From Microbacterium candidum (GTDB taxonomy: Bacteria; Actinomycetota; Actinomycetes; Actinomycetales; Microbacteriaceae), in the NCBI RefSeq assembly GCF_030315975.1, contig NZ_JASXSZ010000001.1:1076970-1140969 (forward strand): a stretch of DNA of 64,000 nt. Direction: 5' to 3'. The position numbers and the translations under genes were made by a program. A model generated the notes under the pieces. It was not told where the DNA came from, searched no databases, and worked only from the letters and a program-made list of their open reading frames with translations. Below are positions 18,149 through 26,643 of this stretch, one piece after another. Within the stretch, counting starts at the first letter, position 1, and each line of letters starts with the position of its first letter.

Positions 18149-18729
18149 AGTGCCAGAGAATGATCGAGGTCCATCTCGTCGCGTGAGCTCATGGCTGGTG
18201 CGTTGTCGAGTCGGACGGGAGCTGTATCGGCGCTTCCCTCGGAACACGAGAGCAGAGGCGGCACGCCCCACCTGTGGCACTCGGTCTCGTGGAATCCGTT
18301 CACCTCAGGGGTGTCGAGGATGGATCGAGTCGAGGATCTCGGCCGATGACTTCGAGGCGCACGCATCTGCCCGATGAGTCGGATACAATTCGGCACCCGC
18401 TCCGCGGTGACGTCCGGCTGGGTCGTGGCGGAGTGCGACGAGATCGCGAGCAACTTGAGCCATTCGTGGGAACGCTTCCAGTGGTCTCGCCGCCTTCGTC
18501 CTCGTGGTGGACGTGGGCTGAGGCCAGGCCCCGCTGGTTGCGCCAGGTGTCCCCCAGGTGTCCCCGAGCATGGCGAGGACACCGATTCTCGGCGGGTCCT
18601 GGTTGAACTTTTCGCAGATTGTTCGCACGCTCACCCGGGATTTCTCTCGTCGGTCTCCGCTGCGCCGCGAGAAGCGGTTGGCGTCTCGCCTAGAGTTGGG
18701 CGCCGACGGATTGCAGTCAGTCGACGCAC
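18149..18729. other. Non-coding debris before the transposase remnant
   Basis: About 580 bases with no ORF that resembles a protein family in any frame. It holds one copy of the 55-bp dispersed repeat (listed separately). Given the decayed transposase just beyond, it looks like a decayed insertion zone at the 3' side of the E2 operon. Confidence 0.5.
18543..18597 (+). repeat. Dispersed 55-bp repeat, copy A
   Basis: It starts with a doubled unit, ccaggtgtccccc then aggtgtccccgagcat, and continues gaggac-accgattctcggcg. A second copy with about five differences lies at 49040-49094 in the same orientation, 30 kb away. A related perfect inverted repeat built on ccaggtgtcccc is at 44427-44464. 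All three sit beside mobile-element-like features. The function is unknown. Confidence 0.8.
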
Positions 18730-19196
18730 GATCACCTGCTACCTCGCTTAACCGGGGTTGAACCGCCGGCCGTTCATCGATCCGCAAGGAGACGAGCCGC
18801 GAGGTCAAGACGATCACCGCCAAGCATCCCGGGCACGTGGCCTACCTGGACGTGAAGAACGTACGCATCCCCGGCGGCGGCGGATGGCGCGTCCACGCAA
18901 CAACAGCCAAGCGGCCCGGGCCGGGTACGCGCAAAATCCTGCGCGGCTCGCGCCAGGTACGCCTACCTGCATTCCGCGATCGACGGGCCGACGCGCCTGG
19001 CGCACGCCGAGTCGCTCGGGAACGATCAGGCGGCCACCGCCATCGCGTGCTTAACCCGGGCTGGTCGACTGGTTCACCAAGCACGGGATCATGAAACGCG
19101 AGCGGATCATCGCCCGACAACGGCTCCTGCTACGGTTCCAACGCCTTCGCCGCCCCCTTGAACGGTGCCGAGCACCGGCGGACAAAGCCGGTTTGG
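18730..19196 (+). pseudogene. Decayed IS481-family transposase fragment
   Basis: Pieces of an IS481-type DDE transposase are spread over three frames: GLNRRPFIDPQGDE near 18755, then KHPGHVAYLDVKN and IPGGGGWRVH (first catalytic Asp region) around 18825-18895. Next come PTRLAHAESLGNDQAA-like residues in another frame around 18990-19035, TKHGIMKRER, and finally PDNGSCYGSNAFA and NGAEHRRTKP near 19115-19190. At least two frameshifts separate them. Similarity stops abruptly after RRTKP, where the full-length protein would continue, so the 3' end is deleted. No terminal inverted repeats were found. Confidence 0.75.
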
Positions 19197-19506
19197 CGGG
19201 TCAAGAGCTGTGCGGAGGCACTACGCGCGGAGCGAATCCCGGTTCTGCCGCCCGAGGAGGCTGCCAAGCAGTTCCACAATGAGGGAGCAATCTTCTTCGC
19301 GACCGACCTCATAGTGTTCAAGATGAACTCGTTGCACTACATCAATGAGGTGAATCGGGTCGCGAACGTGGTGCCGCTCGCCGGCAGCTTGCCGATGTTG
19401 GTGAGGTGCGACTGCACACACCTCGGTACGCACATGATTACATCGCCTCCCGCGGCGTTCGTCGGCACCACCCCTGATCGTCAGCGGGTCGGCGGGATGG
19501 CAGGGA
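19197..19506. other. Unassigned 310-base stretch after the transposase remnant
   Basis: The frame open from the transposase relic continues to 19547 with unrelated residues (KSCAEALRAERIPVLPPEE), overlapping the end of the AICAR transformylase on the other strand. I recognise nothing in it. It may be flanking DNA joined to the relic by deletion. Confidence 0.4.
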
Positions 19507-20649
19507 TCAGTGGTGGAATAGCCGCAGGCCCGTCTGCACATGGGTGATGCCGTGCTCGAGCGCGGCGTTCACCACATCGTTGGTACGGAGTGAGCCGCCG
19601 GGCTCAATAATCGTCGCGACGCCGGCTTCGGCAGCGTGTTCGACGTTGTCTCTGAACGGCAGGGAGCCGTCTGAGACGAGCGTCACACCGTTCAGACCCT
19701 CCAACCAGGTTTCGCGCCAGTCCGCTTCGTCGTACAGGGCTCGGGCTTCCGAACCGAACTGCCGGCCGAAGTCGTCGAGTTGACCACGGGTCATTTCTCG
19801 GCCAGCGAAACGCATCTGCCAGTTCAACCTGTCCTGCCGCTGCATGCCCGGTACTTCGGGAAGGCCACGCACGCACGGATGCCGGCGTAGCCACCAGACG
19901 CGCGCCTTGGCTCCGGCCAGGCGGATACAGTCAACGCGATTCTGCTGCCCAGCGCCGATACCGATCGTGGTGCCGTCCTTGATGAGCGCAACCGAGTTGG
20001 ACTGCGTGTACCGGGAGACGACCATGCCGAGCAGTGCGTCCATGCGCGTTCCGGCGTCGAGTGGAGGATCTGCCGGGAGCGCGGCGGCGAGGTCTGCAGC
20101 GTCACGGTCCTGCTCAATCGTCACCCCGAGCACGTCTCGTCGCTCACGCACGGGTAGTTGCGCGATCGAGTGCGCCTCGAACACCAGAAACCGCCCCGAC
20201 TTCTTCCGGCGCAACTGCGCGAGCGCACCCGGCTCGAATCCGGGCGCTATCACGGCATCACAGATCACTGTCCGCAGGAACATCGCGGTTTGCAGGTCCA
20301 CGGGCCGTGAAAGCGCCACCACGTCACCGAACGACGACTTCGGATCGGCGTCGCGGGCGCGTAGGTACGCGGACAGCGGTGTGTCCTCGGACATCTCGGC
20401 GACCCCGCAGGTCTCAGCGGTCGTCTCGTCGATGCGGCCCGCGACCGCAGCACCAGCGGGTGAAACATGTTTGAACGAGGCAGCGGCCGCGCGGCCCGTC
20501 AGGGCTTCGGCTTCGCTCGCAAGCGCGAACGCATTTAGTGCATCGAGATAGTTGATCAGTGAGGCGTCACCGTTCAACACTGTCGGCCCGCCGGAAATCA
20601 GGTCGGCCGCCTGGTGTGGATTCATTCCGTAGCGCAATTCGCGTCCCAT
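19507..20649 (-). CDS. Stand-alone AICAR transformylase (PurH C-terminal-like)
   Basis: This 380-residue protein corresponds to the formyltransferase part of PurH without the IMP cyclohydrolase domain. It starts LRYGMNPHQAAD (PurH: LRYGENPHQ). It has the catalytic K60-H61 in FKHVSPAG, SSFGDVVALS, SNSVALIKDGTTIGIGAGQQ and the closing TIIEPGGSLRTNDVV and HGITHVQTGLRLFHH. It would add the formyl group from 10-formyl-THF to AICAR in purine synthesis. Stand-alone forms exist in some bacteria, and KHVSPAG instead of KHVNPCG is a divergent variant. It stands alone, not in a pur operon, so it may be a second copy or serve another ribonucleotide. Confidence 0.82.
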   Translation of the reverse strand: MGRELRYGMNPHQAADLISGGPTVLNGDASLINYLDALNAFALASEAEALTGRAAAASFKHVSPAGAAVAGRIDETTAETCGVAEMSEDTPLSAYLRARDADPKSSFGDVVALSRPVDLQTAMFLRTVICDAVIAPGFEPGALAQLRRKKSGRFLVFEAHSIAQLPVRERRDVLGVTIEQDRDAADLAAALPADPPLDAGTRMDALLGMVVSRYTQSNSVALIKDGTTIGIGAGQQNRVDCIRLAGAKARVWWLRRHPCVRGLPEVPGMQRQDRLNWQMRFAGREMTRGQLDDFGRQFGSEARALYDEADWRETWLEGLNGVTLVSDGSLPFRDNVEHAAEAGVATIIEPGGSLRTNDVVNAALEHGITHVQTGLRLFHH

Positions 20650-20844
20650 CTCGTCGAAGTAGATGGGTACCCAGGCGGTCGATACCGGTCACGCGCTCCC
20701 TGCCGGTACACCCGGCCACGCCAGTCGCGCGATCAGGCTACCCGCTGGACGGACCGTTCACGACAGGCCTCAGCAAGGCAGCATTGAACGGCGAGTGAGT
20801 CGCTACCTTCGACGATGGGCACGCCGACGCGTCGACGTGTGCGC

Positions 20845-21549
20845 CTATGTTGACGGGGGAGTCCGATCGGACCGAACGCGGGGCCAGGCTCGCACAGGCT
20901 CCATCGCGTGGGCGGGCTGTTCCCGTCTGAGCGCGACTCCGTAGAGAATCGCACCGAGGAGGAAGAGCACACCGTGCGTGATCCTGAGCGGCTGGTCTAC
21001 GAAGAATTGAGGCACGAGGAGGATTTCGGCCAGTCCGAGAACGATGGCGCCCCACCGGCGGAATGTCATCGGTTTGGTTGCACCCACGCCAAGGACTGCA
21101 CCCACGCCCAGTGCTAGAGCTCCAGCGAGAAAGACCAGGAGCCCGGCCCCGCCTCGCACTCCCGACGCAAGCCCTATGAGGAAGGTCGCGTTCGGCTCGC
21201 CCACGGACACTGCCGCCTGTCCCAGCGTGTGGAGCCCGTACGCTTCAGCGCCGTAGAAGGGCAGGATGAGGCAGATCCCGAGTGTTTGGAGCACCCACGC
21301 AACCTGCGCCGCCCGGGTGCGTGCGGGCGCCGTCGAATATGTGCCCGTCACCGCGACGAGCAAGCACGAAAACGCCGCGATCGCACAGAGGTGTGCCACG
21401 AGCCACCACGGCGATGCGAACGCATCAGCACCACTCAACCCTGTCTCATCCGAGAACGGTCGGACCACAGGATAGACGACGAAAGACGCGCCGGATAGGA
21501 ACCAGAAGACAGCGGTAGTCTGCCGCGTCAAGATACTCCCACGTGCCAT
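20845..21549 (-). CDS. Multi-pass membrane protein of unknown function
   Basis: The 234-residue product has about six to seven hydrophobic segments: TAVFWFLSGASFVVYPVV, WWLVAHLCAIAAFSCLLVAV, AWVLQTLGICLILPFYGAEA, GAGLLVFLAGALALGVGAV, WGAIVLGLAEILLVPQFFV and GVLFLLGAILYGVALRR. It has no catalytic motif I can name. A TetR-style palindrome sits 30 bases upstream of its start, suggesting repression by a regulator not encoded next to it. Confidence 0.65.
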   Translation of the reverse strand: MARGSILTRQTTAVFWFLSGASFVVYPVVRPFSDETGLSGADAFASPWWLVAHLCAIAAFSCLLVAVTGTYSTAPARTRAAQVAWVLQTLGICLILPFYGAEAYGLHTLGQAAVSVGEPNATFLIGLASGVRGGAGLLVFLAGALALGVGAVLGVGATKPMTFRRWGAIVLGLAEILLVPQFFVDQPLRITHGVLFLLGAILYGVALRREQPAHAMEPVRAWPRVRSDRTPPST

Positions 21550-21578
21550 TCTCTGCTCCTCGATCGTTCAGCGCCACG

Positions 21579-21599
21579 AAGGCTAATGCCGTTAGCCTT
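21579..21599. promoter_or_regulatory. Palindromic operator, TetR-like
   Basis: The sequence aaggctaa-tgccg-ttagcctt is a perfect 8+5+8 inverted repeat 30 bases before the ATG of the membrane protein gene. GCTAA/TTAGC half-sites are typical of TetR-family operators. No TetR gene is present in the window. Confidence 0.55.
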
Positions 21600-21663
21600 C
21601 ACATTGATTTTAGGGGATCCTCACCCCTCCGGGAGACCGAGGGTGTCTGGAGCAAGGAAAATG

Positions 21664-22632
21664 TCATCCCGTTCCGGCTGGTAGTGGAGCGAAAGCCCGA
21701 CGGTATGCGGTGGGCGTGACGCCCAGGACGGATGCGAATCTGAGCCGTAGGTTGGAGGCGGTACCAAGGCCTGCTCGCATCGCTACCTCGTCGACGCTGA
21801 GCGTTGGGTCCTCGAGCAGGCGGCACGCGAGCGAGATCTTCTCGCGAGCAAGCCACTCGCCTGGCGAATATCCGGTCAGCTCGAGACAGTGCCGGTGTAG
21901 GGATCTCACCGAGACATTCGCCTTTCGTGCGAGTTCTGACACGCTCCGTACCTCGCCCACGGTCACGGCAACTCGCCGCAGCGCCGCGGCGACCGGTCCG
22001 CTCGCGCTTATGAGGGGTGCTGGCCGGTATTGCGCCTGGCCGCCCATTCGGTGTCGCGGCATGACGAGACTTCTGGCGACCTCGAGCGCCGACTGTGCTC
22101 CGAGATCCCTCTCGAGCATGTGGAGGCATAGGTCAACGCCGGCAGTGACGCCTGCGCTGGTGAAGACCCCGTCCTGCTCTGTATAGAGGACGTTGGGGTC
22201 GACGATGACGTTCGGGTATTCCGTCGCTAGCTGTGCTGTGCGCTGCCAGTGGGTGGTTGCGGTGCGCCCGTCGAGCAAACCCGCAGCAGCCAGGATGAAG
22301 GCGCCTGTGCAGATGGAGGCTATGAGCGCTCCTCGTTCGTGCGCGGCGGTCAGCGCTCGAAGCAGCGACTCGGGTTGACGCGCCGCCAGGTCGAAGCCCG
22401 GCACGATGACCGCGTGAGCTTCGACGACGGCAGACAGGTCCGCGTCAACGCAGAGGCCGATGCTCGTCGTTGTCGTTACAACTCCTGGGCGCTCGGCGCA
22501 TCCGACCACGTCGAATGCCCCACATAACTCAGGACGGCTGAAGACCTCAAACGGGATCGTGAAGTCGAACGCCACGACTCGCTCGGGTGCAACGACAGCG
22601 ATACGTCGAGGTGTGGCTGAATCCTTGTGCAT
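21664..22632 (-). CDS. GlxA-type AraC-family regulator with DJ-1/PfpI domain
   Basis: I place the start at the ATG at 22632 (MHKDSATPRR); an in-frame ATG 63 bases upstream is less likely. The 322-residue protein has an N-terminal DJ-1/PfpI-like domain (VVAFDFTIPFEVFSRPEL, IVPGFDLA, the nucleophile-elbow-like SICTGAFILAAAGLLDGR) and a C-terminal double helix-turn-helix of the AraC type (VSVRSLHRHCLELTGYSP, EVAMRAGLGTASNLRLRF). Such regulators often control quaternary-amine or arginine catabolism. Here it is divergent from the MFS gene 85 bases away, which is the likely target. Confidence 0.87.
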   Translation of the reverse strand: MHKDSATPRRIAVVAPERVVAFDFTIPFEVFSRPELCGAFDVVGCAERPGVVTTTTSIGLCVDADLSAVVEAHAVIVPGFDLAARQPESLLRALTAAHERGALIASICTGAFILAAAGLLDGRTATTHWQRTAQLATEYPNVIVDPNVLYTEQDGVFTSAGVTAGVDLCLHMLERDLGAQSALEVARSLVMPRHRMGGQAQYRPAPLISASGPVAAALRRVAVTVGEVRSVSELARKANVSVRSLHRHCLELTGYSPGEWLAREKISLACRLLEDPTLSVDEVAMRAGLGTASNLRLRFASVLGVTPTAYRRAFAPLPAGTG

Positions 22633-22716
22633 GCTGGCAATCTTGCCACTCGTGGCATCTGCCGTGCCCTGTGAGGGTGTGAGCAGGACTTCCACCCGCC
22701 GACAAGACGAGGAAAC

Positions 22717-24024
22717 ATGACCACGAGCCCTGGCCCCACTCTCGATAGGTCCGTCCGACGAAGTCGGCGGCCGGCCAGCCGACGCCGACAGACGGAGTGG
22801 TCGACGTGGGGACTCCTCGGGTGCCAGGCGTTGTACTACGCGACGGTGAGCGTTGACCTGACCCTCACGGCATTGGTGGGACTGAGCCTCGCGCCGTCGC
22901 CAGCCTTGGCAACGCTCCCGCTAGCGTTCATGACTCTCGTCGGCGCAATCTGCGCCGTGCTTGCGGGCCTCGTCGCAGGACGGATCGGATATACGCCGGT
23001 CATGATCGGTGGAGCAGTTATGGGCGCCGGCGGCGCGTTGGTGTGTGCGTGGGCGGTCTCCGGCGGAGGATTCTGGCTCTTGTGCGCCGGGACGGGGCTG
23101 GTTGGGACGTACCGCGCGACGGGCGGATATATCCGCCTGATGGGAGCGGACCTGGCCAGCGCCGGCCGACGGGATAGGGCCATGTCGCTCATTCTCGCTG
23201 GCGGGCTGCTCGCTGCCATCGCCGGTCCGTGGGTGGCAACCAGCACAATGAGCATGTTCGGCTCGTTGTACACAGGGTCGTATCTCGTGGTCGCCGTCCT
23301 GAGTTTCGCCAGCGTTCCCATCCTCGCCGCCATCGTTCCAGTGGAGCGGCGGCACCGAAGGCCACGAAAGAACAGCGCGCATAGGCACCACCCAGCGCCA
23401 CCGCTCCGCTTGCGCGAGGTCGAACGGCCACGAGACTTCATCACGGCCCTCGCGACGCTAGCTATCGCCGGAACCGTGATGACGCTCGTCATGGCCATCG
23501 GTCCACTCGAAAGCGTCCACGCGCAATACCCGCCGACGGCCAGCGCGGCGGTAATCCAATGGCACATGGTCGGCATGTTCGCCCCATCACTGTTCTCCGG
23601 GCTCCTACTCGGGCGATGGGGACGCCGCGCGATCGCCATCCTGGGCACCCTCATCCTCGCGAGTGGAGGAATCATCGGAATGTCCGGCGAGAGCTTCGCA
23701 CAACTGCTCCTCGCACTCGGGCTGAACGGTCTGGGCTGGAACTTTCTCTTCGTCGCGGGAACGTCATACCTGGTTTCCTGCTACCCGCCCGGACGCGGGG
23801 GACGTCTACAAGCCATCACCGAAGGCGTCGGCAGCGCGACAGCGGTGATCGTATCCTTCGCAGCCAGCGCCGCCTTCCTCACATTGGGCTGGCGAGGCTC
23901 GAACGTGATTGCCGTCATCCTGCCCCTGCTCCTCCTTCTCTGGCTCGCCAGAAAGGGAAACCGCCAACCCGGCCCGCGGGAAGAATCGACAGGCTGGCGC
24001 CAGGTGGGTGCGCTCGGGGAGTAG
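22717..24024 (+). CDS. MFS transporter
   Basis: The 435-residue protein has a basic N-terminal tail and about twelve hydrophobic helices, for example LAFMTLVGAICAVLAGLVAG and GWNFLFVAGTSYLVSCYPP. An MFS loop-like GRIGYTPVMIGGAVMGAGG follows helix 2, and a charged central loop near residues 205-235 (ERRHRRPRKN) separates the two halves. It probably exports a drug or metabolite by proton exchange. The divergent GlxA-type regulator is the likely controller. The substrate is not predictable. Confidence 0.82.
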   Translation: MTTSPGPTLDRSVRRSRRPASRRRQTEWSTWGLLGCQALYYATVSVDLTLTALVGLSLAPSPALATLPLAFMTLVGAICAVLAGLVAGRIGYTPVMIGGAVMGAGGALVCAWAVSGGGFWLLCAGTGLVGTYRATGGYIRLMGADLASAGRRDRAMSLILAGGLLAAIAGPWVATSTMSMFGSLYTGSYLVVAVLSFASVPILAAIVPVERRHRRPRKNSAHRHHPAPPLRLREVERPRDFITALATLAIAGTVMTLVMAIGPLESVHAQYPPTASAAVIQWHMVGMFAPSLFSGLLLGRWGRRAIAILGTLILASGGIIGMSGESFAQLLLALGLNGLGWNFLFVAGTSYLVSCYPPGRGGRLQAITEGVGSATAVIVSFAASAAFLTLGWRGSNVIAVILPLLLLLWLARKGNRQPGPREESTGWRQVGALGE

Positions 24025-24317
24025 TCGAACGCGCGGCGTCAGTGCGCACGGACCTATCACGCGAGCGGCGAGCACGCGCGAGAGGCCGGCCGGGAACCGC
24101 GTCGCGATGCGCTCGTCGGCCAGGAATGGCGGTCGAGTGCCAGTCTGCGGTCGCCTTGTCCATGTGGCTTGGTGAGCCATGTCTCGTTGGGGATGTCAGC
24201 GACCTGCTGGTTGCGGGGGCGAGAATCCCACAGGAGGCGTTGTCGCTGACTGCCCCCGCCGCCAGCAAGGCGGTGCTCATCGCGGCGTGACGAAACTGCT
24301 CGCACGCGCGTCGTCAC

Positions 24318-25508
24318 TCAGAGCGCGCTGGCGATCCAGACGCGCCCGCGCCCGCTGATGTGGAGGATGCCGGTGTTGGCGGGGATGAATGCAGCCCCAC
24401 CCCGAGTGAGGGTGATTGCGGCGTCGTCCGATTCGAGGCATATCTCAGCCCCGTCCACGAGGGCGATAGCAGGCCTGAGTACGGAGGTGGCAATCGAAGC
24501 GCGACCGGGTTCGAACAGGTCGAGCTTGAACGGGGCGGGAGGCCTGTACGAGGTCGCCCCGGGGCCGATTCCGATCGGATCGAGAAGGTGGGCCGGCCCC
24601 TGGGCGCTCGAGAGGAGCTGGGTCAGTTCCGGAGTGTCGATGTGTTTCGGGGTGAGGCCGCCCCGGACGACATTGTCGCTCGCGGTCATGAGCTCGATCC
24701 CGACGCCGTTGAGGTAGGCATGGAGGACCCCGGCCGGTGCATAGAGGCACTCTCCGCGGCGCAGGCTCACTCGGTTCATGAGGGCGGCCACGATGACGCC
24801 GGCGTCCTGAGGGTAGTGCGCTGCGAGCTCGGTGATCGTTGCATAGGTTGATGCAAGGGGGGTGGATGCTGCCACGGGGGTCTCTGCGAACGCGGTGATG
24901 CCGGCAACGCAGGCGGATACCCGGGGGTCGCCGCTGAGGAGCCATGTGAGGGCGTCGATGACGCGCGTCGGGTCGGCGAGAAGAGTTCGAAGCGGCTGCG
25001 CGTCGTCGATGGAGTTGACGTCGAGGTCGGCCATCAACTCCGCTACTTCGTGCGCTGGGCGAAAGCCCGACAGTGCCTCGAAGCGATCGCTCACGGAGAC
25101 GATGATCTCCGGCTTCGAGTACGGGTCGCGATAATTGCGCGCGGGGTCATCGCGGGGGATACCGCTGGCCTCTTCCGCGGCGAAGCCCGCGGCCGCCTGC
25201 GATGGCGTCGGGTGCACCTGCAGGGAGAGCGGACTGTCCGCGGCGAGGATCTTCAGCAGGATCGGCAGGGTGGTGTCGCGTGCGTTCCCCGATGCTTGGG
25301 CGGGGTTCTCGGCCACCCACTGGGCGAGGGTCGCGACGCCCGACGTGGGCGGCACGGTCCGGACAATGCGAGCGGGGGATCCGGGATGTGTGCCGAACCA
25401 GAGTTCGGCCTCCGGGCCGCCTTGCGCGGGTCGGCCGAGGAAGGCCGCGATCCCTGTCGCGGAACCCCACGCGTAGTCGCGGGGGGTGTTGGTGAGTTCG
25501 AGAAACAC
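24318..25508 (-). CDS. manA: Mannose-6-phosphate isomerase, class I
   Basis: The 396-residue cupin-fold enzyme interconverts mannose-6-phosphate and fructose-6-phosphate with a zinc ion. Seen are PRDYAWGS near the start, the zinc ligands in SLQVHPTPSQA, EIIVSVSDRFEALSGFRP and the catalytic cupin segment YAPAGVLHAYLNGVGIELM followed by NVVRGGLTPKHID. It lies divergent from a LacI regulator with only 85 bases between starts. Its place at the edge of the mannan locus fits entry of mannose into glycolysis. A 10/12 match to the locus palindrome lies in its promoter. Confidence 0.93.
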   Translation of the reverse strand: MFLELTNTPRDYAWGSATGIAAFLGRPAQGGPEAELWFGTHPGSPARIVRTVPPTSGVATLAQWVAENPAQASGNARDTTLPILLKILAADSPLSLQVHPTPSQAAAGFAAEEASGIPRDDPARNYRDPYSKPEIIVSVSDRFEALSGFRPAHEVAELMADLDVNSIDDAQPLRTLLADPTRVIDALTWLLSGDPRVSACVAGITAFAETPVAASTPLASTYATITELAAHYPQDAGVIVAALMNRVSLRRGECLYAPAGVLHAYLNGVGIELMTASDNVVRGGLTPKHIDTPELTQLLSSAQGPAHLLDPIGIGPGATSYRPPAPFKLDLFEPGRASIATSVLRPAIALVDGAEICLESDDAAITLTRGGAAFIPANTGILHISGRGRVWIASAL

Positions 25509-25544
25509 GTTGGCCTTCAGGTCGTGGTGTGCGGCGGAGATAGC

Positions 25545-25556
25545 TTAACCGCTTTA
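25545..25556. promoter_or_regulatory. LacI-type operator variant between manA and lacI-like gene
   Basis: TTAACCGCTTTA matches 10 of 12 positions of the perfect palindrome TAAAGCGCTTTA found at 27813 and 37778. It lies in the 85-base divergent promoter. A wider inverted repeat, ttaaccgc to gtggttaa (25545-25570), also surrounds it. Either could be the operator. Confidence 0.45.
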
Positions 25557-25593
25557 GCGCGCGTGGTTAATACGCTCGTGAAATGATTCCGGG

Positions 25594-26634
25594 GTGAGCA
25601 CTTCGCATCGCCGATCTACCGGGCGCGTCACGATCACGGACATCGCTGAACGGGCCGGTGTGTCGATCGGCGCCGTGTCCTTTGCCCTGAACGGCCGGAA
25701 GGGAGTCTCGGAGAAGACGCGGGAGCGCGTGCTCGCCGTCGCCGACGAACTGGGATGGGCTCCTGCCAGTGCTGCGAGGTCGCTCGCCGAGGCGAAGACC
25801 GATACCGTCGGCCTCGTGCTGGCGCGGGATCCGCACAATCTCGGCGTCGAGTCGTTCTACATGCAGTTCCTTGCGGGCATGGAGACCGAGCTGTCGCGGC
25901 GCGGATATGGACTGCTCCTGCAAGTCGTCCCCGACGGCGACCGTGAGCTGGCGACCTTGCGCGGGTGGGGCCGTTCGCATCGAGTGGACGGGGTCTTGCT
26001 CGTCGATCTGCGCGTTGACGACCCGCGCGTCGGACTGTTCGCGTTGGACGGTTCGCTTCCCGCCGTTGCCGTGGGCGACCCGTCGGTCGCCCCGGGTCTC
26101 ACCACGGTGTGGACGGATGACGCCACCTCGATGCGGGAGGCCGTGCGGTACCTCGCGGGGCTGGGTCACCGGCGCATCGCTCGCGTATCAGGCCTTGCCG
26201 CGCTCGCGCATACCCGCATCCGCGACGACGCGTTCGCTGCGGAGATGCGCGCACGGGGTCTGCAGCCGGTGCTGATGCGGACCGACTACTCCGCCGAGAG
26301 CGGGGCGGCCGCGACGCGCTCGGCGCTGGACTCCCCGGACCGGCCCACGGCGTTCATTTTCGACAACGACATCATGGCCGTTGCAGGGCTGTCAGTCGCG
26401 CTGGAGCGCGGTCTCTCAGTGCCGGAGGACGTGTCGATGATCGCCTGGGACGACTCCGTGCTGTGCGCCCATACGTTTCCGACGCTCACCGCGCTCAGCC
26501 ACGACGTAGTGGCGTTCGGCGCGCACGCGACACGTCGACTGTTCGACGTCATCGAGGGGGCCGCGCCTGCGCCGCACCTGGACTCGACACCCAGCATCCA
26601 GGTCCGCGCATCGACCGGGCCCGCGCCGGAGTGA
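25594..26634 (+). CDS. LacI-family transcriptional regulator
   Basis: The 346-residue protein, from a GTG start, has the N-terminal LacI helix-turn-helix and hinge (TITDIAERAGVSIGAVSFAL, VSEKTRERVLAVADELGW) and a periplasmic-binding-like effector domain (VGLVLARDPHNLG, FIFDNDIMAVAGLSVALERG, MIAWDDSVLC). It is divergent from manA and ends ten bases from the end of the next LacI gene on the other strand. It probably senses mannose or a manno-oligosaccharide, but the two adjacent LacI proteins cannot be told apart by sequence alone. Confidence 0.9.
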   Translation: MSTSHRRSTGRVTITDIAERAGVSIGAVSFALNGRKGVSEKTRERVLAVADELGWAPASAARSLAEAKTDTVGLVLARDPHNLGVESFYMQFLAGMETELSRRGYGLLLQVVPDGDRELATLRGWGRSHRVDGVLLVDLRVDDPRVGLFALDGSLPAVAVGDPSVAPGLTTVWTDDATSMREAVRYLAGLGHRRIARVSGLAALAHTRIRDDAFAAEMRARGLQPVLMRTDYSAESGAAATRSALDSPDRPTAFIFDNDIMAVAGLSVALERGLSVPEDVSMIAWDDSVLCAHTFPTLTALSHDVVAFGAHATRRLFDVIEGAAPAPHLDSTPSIQVRASTGPAPE

Positions 26635-26643
26635 GCATCCCAC

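Noticed and set aside
24025..24317. Short open frame continuing after the MFS gene (ending QEALSLTAPAASKAVLIAA)
   Set aside because: No start site, no family resemblance, and it lies between two convergent genes. I treat it as intergenic.
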